A DNA stretch of 10,085 nt from Azonexus sp. (GTDB lineage: Bacteria; Pseudomonadota; Gammaproteobacteria; Burkholderiales; Rhodocyclaceae). The stretch covers positions 1 through 10,085 of the forward strand of contig JAKLLI010000124.1 in the NCBI GenBank assembly GCA_023150195.1. The letters run 5' to 3'. Of the stretch, positions 1-6,935 are shown in pieces; the first letter of the stretch is position 1, and every line of letters starts with the position of its first letter. The position numbers and the translations under genes are program-made. The notes below the pieces were generated by a model, which did no database searches, had not been told where the DNA came from, and saw only the letters and a list, made by a program, of their open reading frames with translations.

Positions 1-585
1 GTAATGGCGTTGCCAGAACCAGAGGGAGGCCAGCGACAGGATGGCGAATACCGTCAACAGGCTAAGGCGAGGGTTGAGACCCAAACGGCGGGCGCCGCGG
101 AAGGTCAGCAACACCAGCAAGGGCCAGAACAGATAAAACTGCTCTTCGACCGACAGCGACCAGGTATGCAACAGCGGCATGACATCGACGGCTGGCGCGA
201 AATAGCCGCCGGCATACTTCATGAAATGCAGGTTGGACACCATCAACACCACCGCCGTGGCGGATTTGGCCAAACGCGGCAGTTCACCGGGGAAGAGGAT
301 GAGCACGGCGGCGATCAAGGTCACCACCAGCATCAGGGCCATCGACGGCAGCAAGCGGCGAATGCGGCGAGCGTAAAACCCGCGGAAATCGATGGTGGCG
401 CTCAAATGGACTTCATCGACCAGCAGTCGGGTGATCAGAAAGCCGGAAATGACGAAAAAAATATCCACGCCCAGATAGCCCGAGGAGAATCCGGGCACCC
501 CGGCGTGGAACAGCACCACCGAGAGGACGGCGATCGCCCTAAGACCATCGATTTCCGGAGAATAAGCCTGCGCCTTAGCTTGCAT
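1..585 (-). CDS. Acyltransferase-3 family membrane O-acyltransferase (OafA/YrhL type), N-terminal part, cut by left edge
   Basis: My translation of the minus strand from the ATG at 585-583 stays open for 195 codons to the window edge, so the C-terminus is missing. Seen: the family opening EIDGLRAIAVLSVVLFHAG (residues 11-29) with R16 and the likely catalytic H27, then GYLGVDIFFVISGFLIT (36-52), FYARRIRRLLP (70-80) and HTWSLSVEEQFYLFWP (140-155). Several hydrophobic stretches fit inner-membrane helices. Family members transfer acetyl or other acyl groups from the cytoplasm onto LPS, O-antigen or other surface glycans; many carry a C-terminal SGNH domain, which cannot be seen here. An AGGA ribosome-binding site sits 8 nt before the ATG. 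The start overlaps the end of the preceding short acyltransferase ORF by 11 bp, so translation is probably coupled. Role in glycan O-acylation is inferred from the neighbours; the exact acceptor is unknown. Confidence 0.93.
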   Translation of the reverse strand, partial: MQAKAQAYSPEIDGLRAIAVLSVVLFHAGVPGFSSGYLGVDIFFVISGFLITRLLVDEVHLSATIDFRGFYARRIRRLLPSMALMLVVTLIAAVLILFPGELPRLAKSATAVVLMVSNLHFMKYAGGYFAPAVDVMPLLHTWSLSVEEQFYLFWPLLVLLTFRGARRLGLNPRLSLLTVFAILSLASLWFWQRHY

Positions 586-814
586 GTATCAAGTCCTGAA
601 GTTGACGTCGCATGAGGCGTCCGACCACCACGATGCCGTCGCCCAGGCGGATGCCGCCCGCCCGGGTCGCATCGAGCGAAGCACCGCTATGAATCTTGCA
701 GCGCCGGCCCAACTGGATGCGCTCCACGCCCTTGAGATAGGCCCCAGCGGAAACGCGGTTGCCGCCACGCAGCCTTTCCGCCAGACAAAACCGCAACGTG
801 CTCAGGAAGCGCAT
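575..814 (-). pseudogene. Hexapeptide-repeat (left-handed beta-helix) acyltransferase, internally shortened remnant
   Basis: This is an open frame of 79 codons from the ATG at 814-812 (a TTG sits directly before it), with a GGGAG ribosome-binding site 8 nt upstream. Residues 1-60 resemble the N-terminus of WcaF/WbbJ-type O-acetyltransferases: a basic opening (MRFLSTLRFCLAERLRGG), then coil-like repeats such as IQLGRRCKIHSGASLD and GGIRLGDG. Family members are usually about 150-220 residues and need the central beta-helix with its catalytic His, which is absent here. The end, GIVVVGRLMRRQLQDLIHAS, resembles the usual C-terminal end of the family (pattern AIVVGxPARR). The simplest reading is an in-frame deletion that joined the two ends. 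An active enzyme is unlikely. The frame starts 15 nt after the upstream glycosyltransferase and overlaps the next gene by 11 bp, so it may still serve translational coupling. A genuinely short protein cannot be excluded. Confidence 0.65.
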
Positions 815-829
815 CAAAAAATCTCCCGA

Positions 830-1969
830 TCAGAATGACGCTATCAGCGCCCGGAAACGGTCGGCAAAGGCCGCTTCCGAAAACTGCGCCAGATGTTGGG
901 TGGCCGCCGCCTCGTCCCGATGGAAATCGCCGGCCACGATCCGTTCAATGGCCGCGCGAAACCCTGCCGCGCCATCGTGGCGGGGATCGGCATAACGCAA
1001 GCCGGTGACGCCATCCATCACGGTTTCCGAGAAAGGCGGCGCGTCGACCGCCAGCACCGGCACCCCCACCGTCTGCGCCTCGATGATGTTCAACCCCAGG
1101 GCTTCCTTTTCAGGCAGCCCGGAAAGCAGCCAGTCGATGCCGCGATACACGGCCAGCACATCGCGTTGATGCCCCCAGTACGATGCCCGGTCCCCCAGCG
1201 GTGCCAGCGCGCGCTTCAAATCGCGCACCGACTTGTAGCCGCCCTGCCCGAAAACCGCGATGTGAATCTGCGGATAATCCCGCAGCACCGGGGTCAGACA
1301 GCGGAACAGTTCGGGAAACTGCTTGATGGTCGTAATCCGCGACACCAGCCCCAGCGTGATACCGGCCTTGCGCACATAGGCGGGCTTTGCCCGCAGGCCG
1401 GACCAGAGGGGATATCCCCAGGACAGCACGCGATCCCTGACTTTGCGCAGATCCCAGTCAAATTCGTTGCCCAGACGGATTTCCCCGGTCGACCCGGGAT
1501 TGCGCTGCAAATCGGCCACACCGAAAAATGGCGCCGGAAAGACGTTGACCACGCCCTTGTCGCGCAAGGTCTTCAGCACGTAGCCCGACACCGCGCACAC
1601 CACATCCGCCTGCTGGATCAAGGCGGGTGAGCGCTCATGAAACGGCATGTGCGCAAACGCCGCAACCTTGTGGCCCTGGCGGCGGAGCCACTGCATCGCC
1701 GTGGCATCCACCCCGGCATGCGCGATCACCAGGATCCGCTGGCCTGTCGGCATCAGGGTGGCCAGATCGTCCGGACGCGCCATCGGCAGCACGCGCGCCC
1801 CGCCACAGGCCAGACGCGGCCAGAAGTTCGCCGCCGGATGGACAATGATGTCCGTTGGCAAACCGATGGTGGCCATCGCCCGCCCGACCGCTGCGGTATA
1901 AATCTCGCCGCCGCCCAGCGAAGGCTGCAGATTGATCTGCACGCAGCGATCGAATGGCAAAGCGCTCAC
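830..1969 (-). CDS. GT4-family glycosyltransferase
   Basis: This GT-B fold enzyme probably transfers a sugar from a nucleotide sugar to the growing surface glycan at the cytoplasmic side of the inner membrane. I chose the GTG at 1969-1967, giving 379 residues: it overlaps the asnB stop as GTGA, has a GAGGGG ribosome-binding site about 8 nt upstream, and opens into a sensible N-terminus with the GGGEIYTAA loop (19-27). The same frame is open further upstream to 2659, but that part is antisense-phase asnB sequence. The C-terminal nucleotide-sugar domain shows LGLVSRITTIKQFPEL (206-221, with R211 and K216) and the E-x7-E motif EALGLNIIE (E289, E297), followed by VGVPVLAVDAPPFSETVMDG and VTGLRYADP. 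The domain looks complete. Donor and acceptor sugars cannot be read from sequence. Confidence 0.9.
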   Translation of the reverse strand: MSALPFDRCVQINLQPSLGGGEIYTAAVGRAMATIGLPTDIIVHPAANFWPRLACGGARVLPMARPDDLATLMPTGQRILVIAHAGVDATAMQWLRRQGHKVAAFAHMPFHERSPALIQQADVVCAVSGYVLKTLRDKGVVNVFPAPFFGVADLQRNPGSTGEIRLGNEFDWDLRKVRDRVLSWGYPLWSGLRAKPAYVRKAGITLGLVSRITTIKQFPELFRCLTPVLRDYPQIHIAVFGQGGYKSVRDLKRALAPLGDRASYWGHQRDVLAVYRGIDWLLSGLPEKEALGLNIIEAQTVGVPVLAVDAPPFSETVMDGVTGLRYADPRHDGAAGFRAAIERIVAGDFHRDEAAATQHLAQFSEAAFADRFRALIASF

Positions 1970-3804
1970 GCGACCACCCCTCGGCCATCCAGCCAGAGCA
2001 GCAGCACCAGCAGGGTATACACCAGCCGCCGCGAGGCGCGACCGGCTTTGCCCTCCGCCCAGAGCCTGCGCACGGCATCCGCCTCCAGGAAGGGCGCAAT
2101 GCTGGCGCAGCGCGCAAACACATCGTCCGCCACGGCCTGCCATTCGCCGTTGAAATAGCGATGCAACGGAACGGAAAAGCCATGTTTTTCCCGGTTCCAC
2201 ACGGTCTCCGGCAAGGTCTGTTTCGCCAGTCCGGTCAAAATCGATTTCAGCCCCCCGTTGAGGTGGACCGCCGCCGGCTGGCGCAGCGCGAAATCGATCA
2301 CCGGCTGGCCGAGGAGCGGCACGCGCACCTCCAGGCCATGCGCCATGCTGGCGCGGTCGGTTTTGCCCAGACAGTTTTCCGAGAGGTAGGTCCACAAATC
2401 GGCGCGCATCAGGGCGTCGCTGTTGATGTCCGGCCCCTGTTCGGCGAGCAGTTCGCGCCACAGCGCAAGCGTCTTTTCCGGCTGCGCCTGAGCAACCAGC
2501 CCCGGCGCCAGCAGGCGGCGGATGTCCTTGCGCCCCGGCCAGGGACCCAGTTCGACGCGCTGGTAGTGCAGCATCTCGACGCCACTGAGCGTGCGCCGCA
2601 GCATCGCCTCGGGCAGCAGCCCGACATCGATCAAACGGCGTGCCGGCGCCTGCCACCATTTGGCCGGGAATTGCCCGGCCGTTTTGAGAAAACGGGGATA
2701 GCCGCCGAACAGTTCGTCGCCGCCATCGCCACTGATGGCCACGGTCACGTGTTCACGGGTCAGCCGGGAAAGCGCATGCGTCATCACATAGGCGGGGTCG
2801 GCCAGGGGCTGATCCAGATCGCCGATGGCCGCCGCAAACACCTCGCCGGTCACGTCCGGCGCGGAAAATTCGTGATGTTCGCAGCCATAGAGGGCCGCCA
2901 CCGCGCGGGCATGGCGGCTTTCATCGAACTGGTCGTCGCTGAAACGCATGCTGAAGGTGCGCACCGGGCCATGGCTCTGTTCGCTCAGGTATTTCACCAT
3001 CAGGCTGGAATCGATCCCGCCGGAGAGAAAGGCACCCAGCGGCACATCGGCCATCAGTTGCCGGTTCACGCTTTCGCGGATGGCGGCATCGGCCCCGGCG
3101 ATCAGCGTGTCCGGCGCATCGCCCTGAGCCGGTGCGCGCGGCACCCGCCACCAGGCCGATATCGAAAGCTGGCTGCTGGCCGCATCGAAGCGCAGGAGGT
3201 GTGCCGGGGGCAACTGGCGTACCTCGCGCAGGAAGGTCTGCGGCGCCAGCACCGTCTGGAAAGCCAGATAGTCACGCAAAGCCTCGGGGTCGATCTGACG
3301 AGGAAAATCGGGCAGCGCGAGGAAAGGCGCCATCGTCGAGGCAAACACCAGCCCACCCGCTTGCGCCGCGTACAGGAAGGGCTTGATCCCGACCCGGTCG
3401 CGCGCGGCAAACAGTTGGCGGGTATGCGCATCCCAGACGGCAAAGGCGAACATCCCGTCCAGTCGCGGCAGCATGGCCTCACCCCAGACGCGATAGCCGA
3501 GCAGCAGCATTTCGGTATCCGAGTGATCGGTCTGGAACACCTCGCCCGCCGCTTCGAGTTCCCTGCGCAAGGCCGGCGCATTGTAGATTTCGCCGTTGAA
3601 AATGATGGTGTAACGACCGTCGACCGTGCGCATCGGCTGATGGCCGCCGACCAGATCGGTGACCGCCAGCCGGGTATGGCACAGCACGGCCTCGCCCAGT
3701 CTCAGGGTGGTCTGCTCATCCGGCCCCCGGCTGCGCAAGGTCGACAGTGCCGCCGGGGCGGCGTCCAGCCAGGGCGTACCCACCATGCCAAGAATGCCAC
3801 ACAT
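1966..3804 (-). CDS. asnB: AsnB-type asparagine synthetase / glutamine amidotransferase in glycan cluster
   Basis: This is a 612-residue two-domain protein. The N-terminal class II glutaminase domain has the nucleophile Cys2 (MCGILG), SRGPDE (25-30), R45 in HTRLAV, NGEIYN (70-75) and SDTE (95-98). The C-terminal ATP-pyrophosphatase domain has the P-loop SGGIDSS (261-267), SGDGGDELFGGYPR (358-371) and the conserved KTDRASMAHGLEVRVPLL region (481-498). All catalytic positions I know of appear intact. The family releases ammonia from glutamine and uses ATP to amidate a carboxylate, classically aspartate to asparagine. Inside LPS and exopolysaccharide clusters such proteins are often thought to amidate uronic acids or other sugar carboxylates; that substrate is inferred here. 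A GGGAG ribosome-binding site lies 7 nt before the ATG. The start overlaps the upstream stop by 1 base (TGATG) and the stop overlaps the next start by 4 bases, so it sits firmly inside the operon. Confidence 0.93.
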   Translation of the reverse strand: MCGILGMVGTPWLDAAPAALSTLRSRGPDEQTTLRLGEAVLCHTRLAVTDLVGGHQPMRTVDGRYTIIFNGEIYNAPALRRELEAAGEVFQTDHSDTEMLLLGYRVWGEAMLPRLDGMFAFAVWDAHTRQLFAARDRVGIKPFLYAAQAGGLVFASTMAPFLALPDFPRQIDPEALRDYLAFQTVLAPQTFLREVRQLPPAHLLRFDAASSQLSISAWWRVPRAPAQGDAPDTLIAGADAAIRESVNRQLMADVPLGAFLSGGIDSSLMVKYLSEQSHGPVRTFSMRFSDDQFDESRHARAVAALYGCEHHEFSAPDVTGEVFAAAIGDLDQPLADPAYVMTHALSRLTREHVTVAISGDGGDELFGGYPRFLKTAGQFPAKWWQAPARRLIDVGLLPEAMLRRTLSGVEMLHYQRVELGPWPGRKDIRRLLAPGLVAQAQPEKTLALWRELLAEQGPDINSDALMRADLWTYLSENCLGKTDRASMAHGLEVRVPLLGQPVIDFALRQPAAVHLNGGLKSILTGLAKQTLPETVWNREKHGFSVPLHRYFNGEWQAVADDVFARCASIAPFLEADAVRRLWAEGKAGRASRRLVYTLLVLLLWLDGRGVVA

Positions 3805-4886
3805 CAGCGTGCTCCCTTTTCCGCCGCCAGGGCCTCGTAGGCGTCAATCACAGCCGCCTCGGCATAGCGGGACAAATCCACGGTGGCCACCGCGGGCGGC
3901 GCGGCCAGACTGCGTGCCATCGCGCCGGCCAGAGCCTCGGGATCGCCGCAGGGCACCAGTGCCCCCGGAAAATCGCGGCCCAGAATTTCTGCCGGGCCAG
4001 ACGGACAATCCGTCGACACCACCGGCGTACCGCACAGCAGCGCTTCGATCAAGACATTGGGCAAGCCTTCCCGATCGGACGACAGCACCACCAGCGCGGC
4101 CCCCGCCATCCACGGATAAGGATTCTGCTGAAAACCCGCCACCCGGACACGCGCCTGCAAGCCCCGCGCAGCAATCATCTGCGTCAGCGCGGGATCAGGA
4201 TGCGTCAGCAGCACCAGTGGGTGAGGAAAGTCCAGGCGCTGCCAGGCATCGAGCAGGACATCGTGGCGCTTTTGCGCGGAAAAACGGCCGATATGCAGCA
4301 CATACGGCCCCTCAGGCAAACCCGCGACCGGCAAGGCGGCCGCCGCCGCGATGGCCTGCGCATCGAACGGATTGGGAATCTGCGCAATCCGGGTGCTCAC
4401 CCCCAGCGCTTCACGCATGTCCGCGGCCACCCCTTCGGAAACGGCGATCAGCGGGCGTTGACCGTAGATTTCCCGGTAGCGTGCCGCACGCCGGGCGGCC
4501 TTGGCCGGACTGCGGGCCGCCAGGCTCTCGATTTCGGCTGACAAGGTATTGGCAATCCGGCACCAGTGCGCCGGCAAACCGGCCAGCATCGCCACTTCAT
4601 CAGCAAACGGCAGCGTGGATACCACCAGATCGGGGCGCACGCGGGCTACATGGCGCGCCAGCCGGAAGGCCAGCAAGCGCTTGGCCAGCCAGCCCTTGGA
4701 AACCGACGCCTTCCCCGGCGCGGCGAGCACGACCTCGACCCCCTCGGGAATCTCGTAGTCGCAGCGCGATTCGAACAGGTAGAGCGCGACCTGATGCTGG
4801 CGCGCCACCAGTCCCTGTGCCACTTTGAGGACGGCCTTTTCGGCGCCGCCGCCCCGCAAGTTGGTCAGGACAAAGAGAAAACGCAT
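3804..4886 (-). CDS. GT4-family glycosyltransferase, WabH/PglJ-like
   Basis: This is a 360-residue GT-B glycosyltransferase. Seen: the N-terminal glycine loop TNLRGGGAEKAVL (8-20), the domain linker PNPFD (171-175), HIGRFSAQKRHDVLLDAW (198-215, with R201 and K206 as likely phosphate contacts) and the E-x7-E motif EGLPNVLIE (E273, E281), followed by ALLCGTPVVSTDCPSGPAEIL (282-302). The CPSGPAEIL ending is typical of the GT4 branch with WabH (LPS core) and the Campylobacter PglH/PglJ GalNAc transferases. It should add a hexose, hexosamine or uronic acid to the core, but specificity is not readable. The ATG is 1 nt after the GT9 stop. There is no strong ribosome-binding site; a GGCTGC..GCAGCC inverted repeat (4891-4904) lies just upstream, so translation probably depends on coupling. 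It overlaps asnB by 1 base. Confidence 0.92.
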   Translation of the reverse strand: MRFLFVLTNLRGGGAEKAVLKVAQGLVARQHQVALYLFESRCDYEIPEGVEVVLAAPGKASVSKGWLAKRLLAFRLARHVARVRPDLVVSTLPFADEVAMLAGLPAHWCRIANTLSAEIESLAARSPAKAARRAARYREIYGQRPLIAVSEGVAADMREALGVSTRIAQIPNPFDAQAIAAAAALPVAGLPEGPYVLHIGRFSAQKRHDVLLDAWQRLDFPHPLVLLTHPDPALTQMIAARGLQARVRVAGFQQNPYPWMAGAALVVLSSDREGLPNVLIEALLCGTPVVSTDCPSGPAEILGRDFPGALVPCGDPEALAGAMARSLAAPPAVATVDLSRYAEAAVIDAYEALAAEKGAR

Positions 4887-4887
4887 C

Positions 4888-5919
4888 TCAGGCTGCCCGC
4901 AGCCTGGCCAGTGCCGGCGCCAGCTGGGCCCAGACGCTGTCGACGCTGATGCCGGCCATGGGCGCTTCCGGCCCCACCTGCCCGGCCAGCGGATGATCGA
5001 TCACGGTCAGCGCGGGATGATCCAGCGGTGCCAGATTGGGGCTGGGTGACGAGGGATGGTAGAAAGCCATCATCGGCTTCTGCAAGGCCCCCATGATGTG
5101 GGTCGGCCCGGTGTCGACGCCCACGTAGTAATCCAGTTGCTGCATCATGGCGGCGGTTTCCCGCAAGCTGAGCGAACCGGCCAGATGCGTGGCCCGGGTG
5201 CCCAAACGGGCGGCAAGCGCCTCGGTGCGCGGGCGTTCCAGGTCGCCGCCAAAAATCAGGAAATGGGCGTCGGGATAGGCTGCCGCGACCCGCTCGGCAA
5301 GCTCGGCGAAATTTTCCATCGGCCAGTCGCGATAGCCTTTGGTGGGAAAACTGGCGATCTGCAGACCAAGCAGCGGGAAGCGCCCCTTCACCCCCCGGCG
5401 CTGCAACTCGGCGGCGGCCCACGCAGACTCATCCGGCGTAACCCGGTAAGCCAGCCGGCAATCCCCCAGTGGAATGCCAAGGCCTTCGATCAAGCCATAC
5501 TGAAGCTTCACCGCATGACGGGACTGAAACGGCAGGCGGGCCGCCACATGGAAGAGCCCGCGCTCCCACGCCGGATTGTCCTGCGCCTGCCCGACTACCC
5601 GCCGCGCCACCCGCCGGGCGTAGCGGATCAGCGGCAGGTCGTGACCAAAGACAAACGCCAGATCGTAGGGCTTGCCCGGCAGCCAGCCGCGCAAGCCGGC
5701 CGTTTTCTTGCTGATGCCACCCACCTGATGAATGAAAGGCAGGTTGCGCAGGATGTCCACCCGCGTGGCATGGCCGAGTACGGTCAAGCGCGCATTGGGG
5801 AAATATTCGGCAATCGCCCGCAGGGTCGGTGTCGACAGCAGGGTGTCGCCAATCCGGGTGACATGGATCACCAGAATTTCGCGCACCGCATCGCGCTCGG
5901 GCAAAACAGCCTGGACCAC
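4888..5919 (-). CDS. GT9-family ADP-heptose:LPS heptosyltransferase-like protein
   Basis: This matches the WaaF/WaaC/RfaQ family, which adds L-glycero-D-manno-heptose from ADP-heptose to the LPS inner core. Seen: the N-terminal strand and loop ILVIHVTRIGDTLLSTPTLR, the mid-protein LGLQIASFPTKGYRDWP segment (nucleotide-binding side) and the signature YVGVDTGPTHIMGAL near the C-terminus, followed by FYHPSSPSPN. No gaps against the family pattern are apparent. The start is uncertain. GTG at 5919-5917 gives 343 residues, has AAGG 6 nt upstream and lies 2 nt after the previous stop. GTG at 5886-5884 gives 332 residues beginning VREILVIH, closer to the usual family start. The frame is open back to 6177, but that part is another phase of the preceding glycosyltransferase. 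Which heptose position it serves is unknown; a non-heptose GT9 role is possible. Confidence 0.9.
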   Translation of the reverse strand: MVQAVLPERDAVREILVIHVTRIGDTLLSTPTLRAIAEYFPNARLTVLGHATRVDILRNLPFIHQVGGISKKTAGLRGWLPGKPYDLAFVFGHDLPLIRYARRVARRVVGQAQDNPAWERGLFHVAARLPFQSRHAVKLQYGLIEGLGIPLGDCRLAYRVTPDESAWAAAELQRRGVKGRFPLLGLQIASFPTKGYRDWPMENFAELAERVAAAYPDAHFLIFGGDLERPRTEALAARLGTRATHLAGSLSLRETAAMMQQLDYYVGVDTGPTHIMGALQKPMMAFYHPSSPSPNLAPLDHPALTVIDHPLAGQVGPEAPMAGISVDSVWAQLAPALARLRAA

Positions 5920-5921
5920 GG

Positions 5922-6935
5922 TCAGCCTTGGGCAGACGATGTGCAGACCTGACGGAAGATGGCTTCCATCTTGTCGAGCATCGACTCGCGCGAGAAGCGC
6001 GCCAGCGCGTCCTGACGTGCCTGAACCGCGAGCCTTGCCGCCAACTCGGGTTCGGCCATCAACTTGCCCAACGCCGCAGCAAGGGGCAGTTGCGAGAGCA
6101 TGGCCTGCAAAATGGCCTGTGGCACACCTTCGTTGGCATAAGACGGCAGACAGAAGATATCCAGCGCCCGCATCCATTGCTCCGGCTTGTCCTGCTGACC
6201 GACCAGTGTCACGCGGCCGCGCAGGCCCAGTGCCTCGATCTTGTCTTCAATCGGCTGGCGCATCGGACCTTCACCCACGATCACCAGTTGCCACGTCGGT
6301 GCATTCAGTGCCGCAAACGCTTCCAGCAGAAAGAGATGCCCCTTCCAGCTGCGCAGGGTGGCAACAATACCGAGAATTTGGGCGTCGACCGCAAGACCGA
6401 GTTCGGCGCGCACCGCCGCCTTGTCGCCGGGCTGGAAACGTTGGGGGTCGATGCCGGTGGGCACTGAGGTAATCTGCGCCGCCGGATAGCCGTTATCGCG
6501 AATCAATTGCTGACGCAGCGATTCCCCGGTAGTCACGATATGGCGGGTAGCGCGGGTATAGAGCCAGCGCGTCGTCACGTTATTGGGAATGGCGGCAGAA
6601 ATATGCCGGGTGCGCACCAGCGGCGGCGCATCACTCAAGGTGCGGCAGGCAATCGCGGACAGCCAGGTGTCGGTCGAACTGTGGGTATTGAGGACGTCGA
6701 CCGGATGCGCCTGCAACCAGCGGCGCAAGGCCATCGCGCCTTTGAGGCGCTTCTTGCCGATCGGCAGCGCCACCACCGGCACACCGCGACGCGGAGCTTC
6801 TTCAAAAATGCGGGATTCCGGCGGGCAGATCAGGGTGACCTCATGCCCCCGGTCGATCATGCCGCGGGACTCCTCCAGAATACGGATTTCCTGGCCGCCC
6901 CAGCCACAGGAGGCTTCGGTATGGACGATTTTCAT
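5922..6935 (-). CDS. GT4-family glycosyltransferase with apparent internal deletion in C-terminal domain
   Basis: This is a 337-residue GT-B enzyme of the LPS-cluster type. Seen: the N-terminal SCGWGGQEIRILEESRGM loop (9-26), NTHSSTDTWLSA (83-94), SVPTGIDPQRFQP (157-169), IVATLRSWKGHLFLLEAF (190-207, with R195 and K199), VIVGEGPMR (218-226) and YANEGVPQAILQAMLSQLP (266-284), where the usual second Glu of E-x7-E is Gln277. In relatives this is followed by a strand, an ExVxDGxTGxLV loop and PPxD before LAAAL. Here LSQLP runs straight into LAAALGKLMAEPELAARL, so about 30 residues seem missing without loss of frame. That segment normally helps bind the nucleotide sugar, so activity is doubtful. 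The ATG overlaps the msbA stop (ATGA) and has GGAGG 4 nt upstream. Translation of the next gene starts a few bases after its stop. It could also be a natural short variant. Confidence 0.85.
   Translation of the reverse strand: MKIVHTEASCGWGGQEIRILEESRGMIDRGHEVTLICPPESRIFEEAPRRGVPVVALPIGKKRLKGAMALRRWLQAHPVDVLNTHSSTDTWLSAIACRTLSDAPPLVRTRHISAAIPNNVTTRWLYTRATRHIVTTGESLRQQLIRDNGYPAAQITSVPTGIDPQRFQPGDKAAVRAELGLAVDAQILGIVATLRSWKGHLFLLEAFAALNAPTWQLVIVGEGPMRQPIEDKIEALGLRGRVTLVGQQDKPEQWMRALDIFCLPSYANEGVPQAILQAMLSQLPLAAALGKLMAEPELAARLAVQARQDALARFSRESMLDKMEAIFRQVCTSSAQG

Noticed and set aside
4..615. Plus-strand open frame of 203 codons
   Set aside because: The minus strand of the same bases encodes clear acyltransferase-3 motifs; the plus-strand translation is Gln/His-rich without domains.
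1970..2659. N-terminal extension of the GT4 at 1969-830 to a 609-residue protein
   Set aside because: The extra 230 codons are another phase of asnB, and a GTG with a good ribosome-binding site exists at 1969.
1954..3840. Long plus-strand open frame of 628 codons
   Set aside because: It lies antisense to the intact asnB gene, is rich in Gln, Arg, His and Gly without recognisable domains, and arises from GC-rich codon structure of the real gene.
3659..4828. Plus-strand open frame of 389 codons
   Set aside because: Antisense to the WabH-like glycosyltransferase; Pro/Arg/Ser-rich translation typical of a shadow frame.
5920..6177. N-terminal extension of the GT9 protein to 429 residues
   Set aside because: The extra codons overlap the preceding glycosyltransferase in another frame and read as Cys/Gly/Ala-rich nonsense before the conserved ILVIH strand.
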